A stretch of DNA of 64,000 bases from Branchiostoma floridae (lineage: Eukaryota; Chordata; Leptocardii; Amphioxiformes; Branchiostomatidae), in NCBI RefSeq assembly GCF_000003815.2, contig NC_049988.1:12895926-12959925 (forward strand), given 5' to 3'. Numbering within the stretch: the first letter of the stretch is position 1; each line of letters opens with the position of its first letter. The notes under the pieces are model-generated. The model saw nothing but the letters and a program-made list of their open reading frames with translations, had not been told where the DNA came from and made no database searches. Below, in pieces: positions 22,801 to 34,500 of the stretch. Position numbers and translations under genes: made by a program.

Positions 22801-25800
22801 CAAGTTACATGTAAATTATTTTAATAGAATATGCAATGTATAAAAAAAACAGTAATTGACAAAAAATATATGGTAAAGGCAACAGCGTACCGGTACAAAA
22901 CCGTTTTTTCTTATTGGACCGGTCCAGAAAGACCGGACCTGAAAAAATTTGGTGGACCAGATGTTGGACCGTTTAGAAAATTAACAGATTATTTTATCAG
23001 GCATTCACAAGCTTTGGCGCTTGCAGGTGGAAGAAAATAACAAGAGTGAAGTAGAGTAGAGTTTATAGTAATTTCTACCAAGTTTTACAGCCAATCCTAC
23101 CAGTGCAGTTAGTGTTGAAGGATTTTAAAACGCCAGTGTAAGTCTAATACTCCACCGAACAGATTTCTTTGCAGTGAAATGGACCATTGGTATGAGTCAT
23201 ACTGAATCAGGTCCAGGTTCAGGTCCGGACCTGGACCTGATCCTTTGGACCTGAACTGGACCTGGACCTGAATTTTCTGTACTGGTACCCACCCCCTAGT
23301 TACAACATTGATTGCATGACTGAAGGGGATCCAAATCTTAAGTCAGGTGTTCTGTGCAAAACAAACTAACCAACAAGACACCACTACAAATTAGTACAAT
23401 TAGCACACTGTAATAAAGATAAGGTGAAGAAACAGTGTCTTCCTGTGTGAAAATTTGCCCGTCCCGGACTAGTCCGGACCGGCATGAACCGTCAGTTCGA
23501 ACCATGCAATAGTCCGAGGGTCGGACTGGTCGGTCGGACGGGACGGACGCTCGACAGTTCGCAGAACGGTTCGGACGGCCATAAAGGGTCCAGATTGGCC
23601 GCTTGGACTAGCCCGGACTACGTCCCGGACTGGTCCCGGACGGCATGGTTCGAACGCTTTCGGGCGGCGGCCTGGAGCGGGCCGTTCGAACGGTTCGAGC
23701 CGGTACGGCTCCGCCCGGGCCGGACGGGCGGTTCCCATAGCAACAAAGCGATCCGAACCGTCTGGGGGCGTGCAGAGTACCGCGGGGCGCCGGTTCGGAC
23801 GTCTGCGGACGTCTGCGAACCACCAATTTACATGGCAACTGTACCTCCCAAACACTGGTGAAATGCGTAAAATCGTGCTGTTGTGAGGTGGAAATCGCTG
23901 CCCAAACAGTTCGGACGGTCTGAACCGCCGGAATGCCGTCACAAAATAGAAAGAATTTGAATGCAATTCATCCCTCTGCCGCCAGCGCTCCTATAGACAA
24001 AATATTAATGACGGCTTGAAGTTACAGAATGACACCAGCCGCAAGACAATCATTGTAAATCACATGTGCCCTCACTTTGACGTTATGTGCGTGCGGAGTC
24101 CCAGGAAACATTTGATTGCCCGCACAAACCATGTACAAAGCGTAAGTAATGGATTTCTGATGTCTTTCCGACTGAAGCGTGGTTACCAAACATGTGGTGG
24201 AGACACTATCACTAAATATATGATATACATTCAAGTCCGTAATCTAGAAGATTCATTTATAAACATCATTGAATGCCCTAATATATTCATGCCAACGCTA
24301 GGCACGTTACGCACCCAGCGGCGGCGAGGGTTCAGTGACCCCATCTCAAACGTAAACAAGAAGACGATCCTATGAAGAAGCCAAACATTTTGTTGGTGTG
24401 TGTTGAACTTTATTGTATTTTGTTGAAAGAAAGTTGTATCTAAATATTGAATGGTAATATATGTTAATCTAGTGCCACAAAATATTATTCTACGTGTCTA
24501 AAATAAGACTAGTTTTGATATAGGTGCTGGCCCCCATACGTGAATTGAACTCTCCCACACTTGATTGAAGCCTCCCGGTCCTTTGGGACAGCCGCCCGAC
24601 AAGTGCGCACATGTCTAGATAACTCGTTGTTTGTTGTTTATTTTACGTTCCATGTGTTAATTTTTGGCACAGTTTGCACATCCATTGACAGGAATACCAC
24701 TAAGAATGATGTCGTCATTATACCCATTTCCTTTGTGTTTCTTGCCTTTTTTCACGAGCAAGTTATTCAAAGACGGGAAAATACGATCCAGATATCAATT
24801 TGCGAGCCAGTGGCTAGGCCACACCCACACAGCGCGAAACTTTAGGTATAGAGGCGTGCCGCTGTCCATCATCGCGTGGCGACCGACAAAATAATTAGCA
24901 ACCATATCTCCGCTAGCTGGGTGTCATGCTGTCCGTATTATAAAACGTCTGCACAATTATTATTGGAATCTTTCGTCAGTAAATTTACTTTGCGCACTTG
25001 TAAGCGACTTTTGACAAGACTGGCCGGTGTTCCCGTAAAGCTTTCCTTCTGTCCTAATCCCAGCAAAACTGGTCTCCAGGGACAGCCGCCTACCAGGCCG
25101 ATTCGTAGGGCAGTAATCAAAATGTCACACTACAACGGGTCTCCAATTTCTGGAAGGGTGGCAAAATCACCAACGTCCGGCCGCACCTTTGAGCTTCGGC
25201 CGTAAGTCTAGAATCTACTTAAATTATTCAGCAAAGCAAATAGGATGTAAAATCTGCTTGTCTCTAGTGTATAGTTATTGTGCATGTGATTTCATTAACT
25301 TTTGTAAAATCAACGATATTCAGAATGCTTCAGAAGTACCACGAGTGTTATCATACAATGTTGATTGAATGAGTAGAGATTAAAAGACGTCACCCTAGAG
25401 GATTATTGTTAACCTACGCCGTAGACGTTTCAACTTTCACATCGCTTGATAGATTTTTATGCCCGTCAAAGGCACGTGTGAATAGCAGGCGAAATCTTTA
25501 CTTGCGGCACAAGTAAATAAACGCTTTTTGAAAAGTTGGTAAGGAGGAACAATATTAAACGGGGAGGATTATTGTCGAGGAAATTCCGCTCGTGAGGACA
25601 TGGATATAACGTCCTTGGGAGGAAGTTACTAGTATGCCATGGTGAGGAGAAGTAATTCTATGGAACGTTGATATTAATATTTTTCAGTTGTAGTTGTACT
25701 CTACTCTCTCTACTCTATATGAAGCATGGATATAGACACCTGACGTGCTAATTCAGATTACGCTTAGTCTACAGTTTAGTCTTTGTTCTGTGCGTTTAGT

Positions 25801-28800
25801 TGTTACACAACATTGGGCATGTACACAACCAAGATACGCTACTGAAGTACAGAGAAGAAAACAACTTCGCTGGAATTTCACAGGTTTTATCCCCAGGGGC
25901 AGGCAGGCGAGTTTCTAAAGCTTGACTCCCTGCTGACAATAATCCCGATAGCCCGTCCGAACGGTTCAAACGGTTCGGGATTTACTGTGGCGTGTCCAGA
26001 GATCCGCCTGGCTCCGACATGTCCGACCCGTGAGAACGTTGCCCCCAACCAGGGAGGTTTTATCAAACCCGGGACATTGAGGAAACAACTTCGTTACCTT
26101 CGTCATGGATTTAAAATTACCTCCGATCAGTGGTGTATGCGGAAATTGTAATACGATCATAATCACATCATTATCTTCGCCGAGAAGGTTATATTTATGA
26201 TATAATTTGCAACGGTACGTGGAAACATGACTTCCTCTTTGCTGCAACAAGTGAAAATTACGTCATACCACTGTGTTTCCACGAAAATGGGCGCTGAAAC
26301 AACATTGTGCATAATACAGCCCACAGGAGTCCCAGTAAGTGCGGAAAAAATACATGGATACTTCAGTTAGCCAGGATTTTGACTGTGCTGTTGATAATTT
26401 CACATCTAACACACTTGGTAACACAGCTTAACGATGTAAAACAGTTTCTTACCAGTTCAGTCTTGAACAAGAAGGGATGTTTGTATTCCAGTCCGTTCGT
26501 ATTCCACGGAAGTTTCGGCAGTCGGTTGGAACAGCATCAGAACATAATTCCACACAAATTGTTTGTGTTGCTAGTCCTTTTCCATCTCTCCATGGCAGTT
26601 TGATGCATCCTGACCCGAAACGACAACGTACAAACCCCTCACGCGACACCTCTTCCAACTTATCCATGATAGTCTGTACATTTAGCCTTAGTATAAGACT
26701 AAAAAGCGGAAAAATAACACAGGACATCAGGAAACGGTTGACTGATAAGTTTTCAATTTGAAATGACCGCGACGCATGCGCAATGCTCATGTTATCCCCA
26801 GGGGCAGACAGGGGAGTCTTTCAAGCTTGACACCCTGCTGACAATAATCGTGATAGCCGGTCCGAACGTTCAGAACGGTTCGGGAGGCACTGTTGCGTGT
26901 CCTGAGATCCGCCTGTACCTGGCCCGATCCAGGGCAGTTCTCTAAGTCTAACCTTTCATATTACGAAAGATGAAGCATCCAAATTTCTCAGGGGAACATG
27001 ACACCGACCCGTAGATTGTGCGTCACCATCCCCAACCCCTATCACTACTGAATGATTTGCGACGCACGGGTAGTGAATTGTCTCTCCTTCTGTAAGTGTA
27101 ACGTGGATGCAGCCATCCTGCCATCCACGGCGTTTCTTTATCCGGTCGTCGCTTCGACTAACGAGTAATATATTTTCGAATTTATTGTACATTTGTGCTC
27201 CTCATTAGCTAATTACAGGTCAATATGATAAAGTAGTTCTAACCCTTCTAACAAGAAAATAAGTCATTGATTATTCATGTAAAATGGTGGCGTTAGATGT
27301 TCGGCTAACCGTTACCCGTGCCCTGTTTTGGATACTGTACTCCAGCGTGACACAGCACTGCACTTGTTTTTAGTCCCACTTTCTTCATATAATGTCAAGG
27401 GGAATATTACTGGTCAAAATCAACAAGTTTTAGATAATTCAGAGGACCAAAACTCGATTGAAGTCTCGCTGCAAAGTTACCGGTAGTCAGGTCGTCCAAC
27501 AGGTGCTCCAACTGGTACGACTCGCAAAAAAATTCCTCTTCGGCCAAAGCCTGCGCTTTGACTCCAAACGGTGGTGGAAATTTTAGAAAGTGAGAAACAT
27601 TTAAAATATATTGCACTTCACAAATCATGTTAGGTATTGTCCACAAGGCGAGGTAATGCCGGAAGTCATGAAAGGTAATAAAGATACTAAATACGTTTTC
27701 AAAATTGTCTCCCGTATCATTGCACATTTGGACAGAATCGCCGCTTGGTACCATGACAATCATTGGAAACGTAGAGCTACTCAATGTCGTCCTATATATA
27801 TTTGTAAAGCGCCAGGGACAATTATTTAATCCTAGGGTAGAAAGATTAGTTCTACAGAGAACAATGGTGGTCTAGAGATCTGTTAAACTTTTCTCCGCCC
27901 GTTTTAACGCCGTGCAAGCATGATCAATCCCGGGGTGTGTGGTGCACCGGTGAAAACTTGTGCCATGGTGACCTACAATAGTATTGTCTTTTATTCTCAG
28001 TTGCATCTAGACGCTGAAAAAAAGCTGTCGCCGAGAGGTAGTAGGCTCGCCGATATCGGGAAAAACTGTGTGTAGATCGCGCCTTATAGTACTTTGCTGC
28101 ACTGCGTTTGGAAGACAACGGTTCTATAGGCGCGGCAATGCAGTTAGCAAATCAAACAGTGCAGCAGAGTGGAGAATGTAGCGTTCGTGTGAGTTAGAAA
28201 CGAAATACGGAGTGCCGAATTGTAATTCGCCATGCCACTGCGTGACTATCCACAAGGTATCTGCTGTTACGTTTTTCTCATTTACCGCTAGAGAAAAATA
28301 AAGAGACAAACAGAAACAGGACTAAAACATATTCATTCTTCATAAGAACAGATTTCGTAACAAAAACTTATTCATTATGTTCCTATAGATATTCATATGT
28401 ATATTAAGTTATAGACCTGACAAAGTCGCTTTACTTTTGTCGTGTCAACAAAGATTTTATATGCTGCATGCACGGCATTGGTGTACGAGATGCGATGGAA
28501 AGACTGGTACGTCGAGACGGTAAACATGTAGGTGTGATCCGCGCACTCAACGCCGCATGGGCGTGATGGACAATCCAAACTCCGCTGCAAGTCAGAGCAG
28601 GCCGACTTCATTAGACCGCCCGGCATGCAGGACCATAAACAGGCATTTGTCGCAGTTCTCCCAGACTTATTTTCCCGTCCATAAAACTCGGACAGGGCCC
28701 ACAACCTAAATTACGTCGCAAAATGTGCCAATGTAACTGCGAGAATTTTGGCATTGTCTGAATCACTTATATTTATCGTAAAATTTCCCCTTTGTCAGTT

Positions 28801-30168
28801 TCTGCGAATGTTTAAAAGTTCTTATTGACGACCAGGGGGGTCGTGGTTGAACAGCGTGTTTTGGCTCTGCATATTCGGATGAATTTCCAAGAAACTTGAT
28901 AGTGGGGCATAGGATTTCAGTTGCAGTTTCTTACAACCAATCATGTGGCTCATTATGTGCAGTGAAAATCGACGTCTCCGGCTCATTTCGTACAAATCGT
29001 AGCGATTGGCTAGCCAGTAAATAGATTGTCTCACACTGTACAAATCAAACGGCTGCCGCCAGCATGGCGCCATGGCAACAGCCAATGTGTGGCGGGAAGA
29101 CCACCAGAGCGCCGCTCACGTGCGCCTCACAGGCGGGATGTCAATCAACCCGCTGTTTATTTCCGCGGGTGCGGCCTGGAACTGGGATGGCAGTATTTGC
29201 CAAAATCATCTCGCGCACGGAACAGTCGGCTTTCCGAGCAACGCTCGCATATGCAGAAAAACTGCACTGAGTAGCGGAGCAGATTCGTCAAAGGGTGACT
29301 CAACACAGTGTAAGCTGGAAATTGGAAAATGAACAGCATTAATTTTTATAAGTGTATGTAAACTTTACTAGAACTTGTAGAAGACCCATCAGTTCGTTTT
29401 GCTACTCTATTGAGTATCATATTATACTCTACTCTTCACTTCAGATAGCCGTGCGTGGTGACTATATAAATTAATGAACGAATATGTACAAGAAAACACG
29501 TCACCCATTCATTAGTCGCGGCCAAAATAGTATAGAAGAAAAGTTGTAGATGTGAAGGTAGAAAAATCTCATTTTTAAATTTTATTTTCATAGTATTGTT
29601 CAGGCGATAGTGCAACGCTATTACTATTAGTGTTCGCCCGCTCTGGCTGTTGCCCCGCAATAATGGACGTAATGCATGCCTCTAACAATGTCTAATAGTC
29701 TCACCTACGGACTTTATCGCTCTTCTGGTCGCTGCGCTTAGTGTACGGAAGGGGGCGCTGTCGCACGGCTTCATACAATTTAGGGACTTAGACAAAATTT
29801 GGCCGGGCGGCGGCAATTTTTTCTAAGTGTTTTACGGCGCCCGAAGCGTCCGGCGGTCCTGAACTGCCGAACGTGCTGAACCACTTAATGATGGTTCACC
29901 GCCCGGCGCTCGGACCGGCAGCCTCGCGGGCCGGACGGCTTTCACGTAGGCGGACCGTGTGGACTGCCCTCGGACCGGTCCGAACCGTTCGGGGCGAGTT
30001 GATTTTCACACAGGTTACCTTAAACTTCTTGGCCTCCCCCTCCTCCTTCAGTAAGAATCCTGTAGGTCCTATCTCCCTGAGGATGTAGATGGTGGCGTTT
30101 AGCGCCTGGTCCTGTCGCCAGCTCGCCGCGTCGCTCACCACCCGTTGGTACGGTGCACTTCTCGCCAT
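16844..30168 (-). CDS. ZSWIM2: ZSWIM2 orthologue, SWIM/RING/ZZ/RING ubiquitin ligase
   Basis: Eleven coding exons with consistent phases: 30168-30019, 22791-22715, 22507-22467, 22065-21837, 21099-20971, 20425-20315, 20160-20073, 19910-19783, 19157-18989, 18526-18159 and 17627-16844, total 757 residues (human about 630). The N-terminus matches vertebrate ZSWIM2 (SWRQDQALNATIYILREIGP). Domains in order: SWIM zinc finger C59/C61/C71/H73; first RING 148-198 (C148, C151, C165, C169, H174, C177, C195, C198); ZZ finger 232-269; second RING 353-395, whose last ligand position is CPID rather than a cysteine, as in the human protein. ZSWIM2 is known as a testis-enriched E3 ligase acting in death-receptor signalling. 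The tail (about 500-757) is low-complexity Ser/Arg/Gly and includes two copies of an RGHxSxERSxSGE motif. ATG 30168 is the only start that gives the conserved N-terminus. Intron 1 is mostly a 6.6 kb transposon. Confidence 0.93.
17710..18075. repeat. Minisatellite in ZSWIM2 intron 10, about 40-bp unit
   Basis: Around nine variants of CCTTCCCTGTCCTTAGTACT followed by AAAGAA are arrayed head to tail between exons 10 and 11. Unit length is irregular. Confidence 0.75.
18734..18868 (+). mobile_element. Retrotransposon 3' tail, CR1/SINE-like
   Basis: GTTGGGCAGCCCTGGCTGT followed shortly by CAATAAATAAG, in ZSWIM2 intron 9. The pattern of short hairpin (CTAGCCC...GGCTAG) and terminal AATAAATAA is that of a truncated non-LTR element or a SINE parasitising one. 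Confidence 0.5.
19130..19425. repeat. Tandem repeats of the ZSWIM2 exon 9 splice junction
   Basis: Copies of TCTGATTGGCTGTTGAGCTG begin near 19141, 19177, 19231, 19279 (degenerate), 19318 (degenerate), 19362 (degenerate) and 19408. The first spans the real exon 9 acceptor (exon begins at 19157 on the minus strand); the rest lie in intron 8. Confidence 0.75.
20580..20937. mobile_element. hAT-like MITE with GCAGGT motif arrays, copy 1
   Basis: Ends AGGGCTCGAAATACC and GATTTTGAGCCCT are inverted; at least eight GCAGGT/ACCTGC motifs cluster near both ends. Lies in ZSWIM2 intron 5 and is the inverted counterpart of 38122-38434. No coding sequence. Confidence 0.8.
21394..21753. mobile_element. hAT-like MITE with CTTGCCCG motif arrays
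   Basis: Ends CAGGGTTGGCAAAG and CTTGTCCAACCCTG are inverted, and CTTGCCC/GGGCAAG and CTTGTCC recur through the subterminal parts. It lies in ZSWIM2 intron 4. A target duplication is not clear (TTTT on both sides only). Confidence 0.75.
22888..23290. mobile_element. MITE with GGACCTG motif arrays
   Basis: Ends GTACCGGTACAAAA and TTTTCTGTACTGGTACC are imperfect inverted repeats. CAGGTCC/GGACCTG repeats are packed at 23204-23270 and sparser at the left. It lies in ZSWIM2 intron 1, just beyond the larger element. Confidence 0.65.
25892..26035. repeat. Direct repeat inside the 6.6 kb element, copy 1
   Basis: The block from CCCCAGGGGCAG through the CGGTTCGGG cluster to GAGATCCGCCTG matches 26793-26940 in the same orientation, with about 750 bp between. 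Confidence 0.75.
26793..26940. repeat. Direct repeat inside the 6.6 kb element, copy 2
   Basis: Second copy of the block at 25892-26035, sharing CCCTGCTGACAATAATC and the CGGTTCGGG cluster. Confidence 0.75.
28437..28705 (-). other. Candidate exon of an unrecognised gene within the transposon
   Basis: An open segment of about 90 residues is bounded on the minus strand by a TTTAG acceptor-like and an AAA|GTAAAG donor-like sequence. It is cysteine-containing and not low complexity. I do not recognise the protein. It could be part of a transposon-borne gene or chance. Confidence 0.25.
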
Positions 30169-30871
30169 CTCAAAACTGTTCAGAAAAACGTAGATTTAGT
30201 TGTTGGTTGTACAATTTAATGGAAGTAAGGGAACATATTTTACATGCAATTGAAGAAGACATTTCTTTCGTCGGTGTATAAAGTAATTAAGTGTCTTTTT
30301 ACTGTGGTTATTATATGGTGACAAAGCACCAAAGTTATCTATCTAAGCGAAAATGGCATTCTTTTCAAATTTGCCCCCCTCCCTCTTTAAACGGTTTGTT
30401 TAAAAAATTATCTAAGTATGTCACGAACTTCTATCTGCATTTTTACCAAAACAAAGCATAAAAAACCTGCATATATTTTACATACATCCATACAGAATCT
30501 TCAACATTTCAAGCACTAATTTAAGAACAACAAACCTTTGTCACGCTCATAAAAGGGGAAAATCAGTTGAATTTTTCTTCTTTCATCCTGCGTCCGCCAT
30601 CTTTGTTTGGTTGTTGTTTACCTACCTCGTTTTCGTGTCACTAAGGGCATACCATTCTGCAAAAAGGGTCACAATATATTGTTAATTAAATAATGAAAAG
30701 AGAGATTTTGGTCTTATATTCCATATTTTACACCCAAATTAATTTCATTATGACTGTTACATCTCAATCTATTATTATTCGCAACAGATAAAGTTGAATT
30801 GTTTTTACAAAAAAATGGTAATTGTAACGGTAACCCCCTGTAGCTATAGTAGAATGTGCTGTCCGAGAAGT

Positions 30872-30887
30872 TGCATGCTGGGAATTA
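30872..30887 (-). promoter_or_regulatory. ZNF143/Staf-like site in the divergent promoter
   Basis: On the minus strand TAATTCCCAGCATGCA matches the TNCCCAGMATGC core of the ZNF143/THAP11 element, common in vertebrate bidirectional promoters. One occurrence, location appropriate; binding is unproven. Confidence 0.5.
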
Positions 30888-31330
30888 CATATTTCAGCTC
30901 AGGTGTTCAAACTTTCGGCAGGTGAAAGCAGCTGCTGTAGGTGCGACTAAAACAGGTGTAAGGTTACAGTTGTTGAGTGTCTGACGATTGTGTTGTAAGG
31001 TTCTGGGAATGGACTAGATGTCTTCGGAATTATAAAGGTATGAAAGATTTATATGACACCAGACAATCCGATTTTCTGAGGATTTGCTTTTGAAAGTGTT
31101 TTGAAGCTCAAGCTCCTTGGTTATATCTCAATATAAGCTCCTTGGTTATACTTTCTTGATGTCTCAATGTTGTAGTAATTAGTACCAAGGAGATTAAATG
31201 AATAACCTCTATAACCTCCTTGATAGTACTAGGAGTGCAATTTGCACATTTTAGCACACATATTAAAATGCTACATGTAATTTGGTTGTTTAATAATTTA
31301 CTTATTACTTTTTAAATACCATTCATAAAA

Positions 31331-31355
31331 TGTTGTTGTTGTTGTTGTTGTTGTC
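31331..31355. repeat. (TTG)n microsatellite
   Basis: Eight consecutive TTG units upstream of FAM221A. Confidence 0.9.
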
Positions 31356-31573
31356 CTTGTTTAACGTCTATTTCACCGCTAGACATGGTCTCTTGGTGCT
31401 TAAAATGGCTTAGTGCCTTAGAATTCTTAGATATTTAGCAACTCATGTAGTAAAAGTGTTTTGCACGACGTGCAAGTATACAAGTCATATTATTGTATCC
31501 AAAGTTTACAATCGTTGTGCAAATTTCTTCTTCTCTAATAATATACTGCAGTGCTTAAATCCCTGAGTGAGTG

Positions 31574-34500
31574 ATGGCCCAGCAGTATCACCTGAAGTTT
31601 GATGGAAGTGCTGCTGCTTCAGTTGACAAGTACTTGGAGTACAGACGGTAAGGCTTGAAGCTTAACAACTCTTGATTTTATTTCATTGTGGTTTTTCCTA
31701 ATTTTCTTTTGTCATTCAATAGGTCTGGAAATGCCTTAAAGGGACATAATGTAGAAATATGGCGCCAAAATTTCAAATGTTCTGAACTTGAAAATCTCCA
31801 TTCAGATTGACATTTGCAACTTATTTCTAACTTATCTGCGTCATTTTATCACATTTCTTGTGCTAATTAACAACGTCAAAGTAAGCCGCGACCAAATTCA
31901 CTTACTTCCGGGTAGCCTACCGGAAGTAAGCCGACCGTAGATTTCCGAATCGACCGTTGCGGTCGCAGATCTTCGGAGCGTAGTGGGAATTTCAACAAAC
32001 TTCAGTAATGATTCGAGCGAACCACCGAACGCGTTCTAAAGCACACTGTGGCTTGCCGGCGAGTTGAATAAAATGGCGGACAACTCATTCAATAGCGGCG
32101 GAGGGAAGTGCACATATTTCAAGACATTCTCACGGTTCAACAAAGCTGTATCCATACGTTGTAAATATTGCTGTGCAGTCTACTAATAAGGTAGACTCAA
32201 CTCTTGTAGAGAAATGACCGAAAACAGTGACTTTAATTTTACATTATGTCCCTTTAATTTAACTCCCAAAACAACCACAATAAACCACAAACAGGTCTAA
32301 TATCAGTTTACTCAGTACACGAGTTATTCTATTAATTAGGACCTTAATAAATATGTAAAAATTACTCTGGATATATTTTCACATTATAATTTGCATGCAC
32401 AATATCTTGACGTTTTTGCTGCAGGCGACCTAACACAAATCTATTTGACCGAAAAATGCTATGACGAAAGGGTTTTTCAGGACATGTAAAATGAATTTCT
32501 ACATAAAGTGCTATGCTATTATACCAATAGCCAAAATACGATTTGTGCCTTAGTTTTAGAGACTATTTGGCCGTTTAGTCACTTAAGATTCTTAACTGGA
32601 AACAATTTTTCTCTGGATAATGTTCCCCATGAGACTTTGAAAGAACAGACTACAGTACATCAGCTAGTTTTCCCCCTTTACTTACGACATTTCTTAAGAC
32701 TTTCCTCTGTGTTTTTGTCCCAGAATTGTAGGAGAAGACGACGGAGGACAGTTGTTCACTCCGGAGCAGTATGAGGAGTATAAGAAGAAGGTTCTCCCCA
32801 TGAGACTTAAGAACAGACTGTACACCAGCTGGTCTTCCCCCTTAAGTTTTAAGACATTTCTTAAGACTTTCCTCTGTTTCAGAATTGTAGGAGAAGATGA
32901 TGGAGGACAGTTGTTCACTCTGGAGCAGTATGAGGAGTATAAGAAGAAGGTTCTCCCCATGAGCCTTCAGAACAGTCTTAAAACCAGCTGGTTTTCCCCC
33001 TTAAGTCTTCAGAAATTTCTTGTATGATAAGACTTTCCTTTGTATTATGTCCCAGAATTGTAGGAGAAGATGATGGAGGACAGTTGTTCACTCCGGAGCA
33101 GTATGAAGAGTATAAGAAGAAGGTTCTCCCCATGAGACTTAAGAACAGACTGTACACCAGCTGGTGTTCCCTCTTAAGTTTTAAGACATTTCTTAAGACT
33201 TTCCTCTGTTTCAGAATTGTTGGAGAAGATGATGGAGGACAGTTGTTCACTCCAGAGCAGTATGAAGAGTATAAGAAGAAGGTTCTCCCCATGAGACTTA
33301 AGAACACTCACTTTACACCAGCTGGTGTTCCCTCTTAAGTTTTAAGACATTTCTTAAGACTTTCCTCTGTTCCAGAATTGTTGGAGAAGATGATGGAGGA
33401 CAGTTGTTCACTCCAGAGCAGTATGAAGAGTATAAGAAGAAGGTTCTCCCCATGAGACTTAAGAACACTCACTTTACACCAGCTGGTGTTCCCTCTTAAG
33501 TTTTAAGACATTTCTTAAGACTTTCCTCTGTTTCAGAATTGTTGGAGAAGATGATGGAGGACAGTTGTTCACTCCGGAGCAGTATGAAGAGTATAAGAAG
33601 AAGGTTCTCCCCATGAGACTTAAGAACACTCACTTTACACCAGCTGGTGTTCCCTCTTAAGTTTTAAGACATTTCTTAAGACTTTCCTCTGTTCCAGAAT
33701 TGTTGGAGAAGATGATGGAGGACAGTTGTTCACTCCGGAGCAGTATGAAGAGTATAAGAAGAAGGTTCTCCCCATGAGACTTAAGAACAGGCTGTACACC
33801 AGTTGGTCTTCCCCCACCGGTATGGACTGTAAGCAGATCGGACCAGAGACTCCGTGCTTCTGTGGACACAGGTGAGGAACCATGGCCTAGTGGTCAGGGT
33901 AGTGACTCAGGATCTATAGCCTTTTGGGTTTAAATTGCATAAACAAGTCCCAATAATGCGTTGTGCCCTTGGAAAAGTCACTTAATACCCAATAATTTCT
34001 TTCATAAAGTGACAGGTAAAAATGGGCTAGACTTGTTATGTGGTATTATCTGTGTTCTAAGTTTTCAACTTATTGGCCAGGCATGTTGTACTCTAAATTG
34101 CACCAGTTTCTTCACTCAAAAAGGGGAATTCAGCAGTATTAGCTTCTGTTACTTGTTAGAGATGAGCTCTAAAAAGCAAGACTTCCCATATTTGAGGAGA
34201 GCCACATGTTAAGCATGTTAAGAGAACCCACTACTTTAACACTTATATCAATAACAGCACAGGTTCATCCCTGTGTGTTATTTTAACCTTTCAGTTTTGG
34301 TTGTCCTAATAAAAATAAGACTGTCCCAAAAGATAATCTTTAAATAATGGCAGCTGTCAAATGTTTAACAATTTGAAAATAGCAGTAAATTGTTGTAGTA
34401 ATGTATATTTGCAAAACAGGTGTAGCAGGCAAAATATACCCCTTAGTCAGAACATACCCAAGTACATTTTAGCCTGGGGTTTACTCTTGCCTGCTACACC

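Larger units (their letters stand above)
23442..30014. mobile_element. 6.6 kb inverted-repeat transposon filling ZSWIM2 intron 1
   Basis: Left end CCTGTGTGAAAAT and right end ATTTTCACACAGG are perfect inverted repeats, followed inward on both sides by dense CCGGAC/CGGACGG/GGTTCG motifs (23460-23930 and 29790-30000). Related ends occur at 42696-44839. Two further motif clusters lie inside (about 25945-26040 and 26855-26940), within a 120-bp direct repeat, so the element may be composite. No transposase is recognised. Minus-strand open segments inside (about 28705-28437, 27784-27407, 27192-26956, 26790-26449) have no family I know. The right end stops four bases into the intron from the ZSWIM2 exon 1 donor. 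Confidence 0.72.
30170..31573. promoter_or_regulatory. Shared upstream region of ZSWIM2 and FAM221A
   Basis: The two start codons face away from each other across 1.4 kb. The central part (about 30590-30640 and 30860-30990) is less AT-rich than the rest and holds the Staf-like site. Exact transcription starts cannot be read from the sequence. Confidence 0.5.

Noticed and set aside
23469-23966. 165-residue Arg/Pro-rich minus-strand ORF
   Set aside because: It lies wholly in the GC-rich motif array of a transposon end, where stop codons are rare by composition; the opposite strand is equally open.
32752-33338. ORFs repeating VGEDDGGQLFTPEQYEEY taken as a repeat protein
   Set aside because: They read through duplicated exon and intron pieces and end at stops; only the last copy joins the FAM221A gene.
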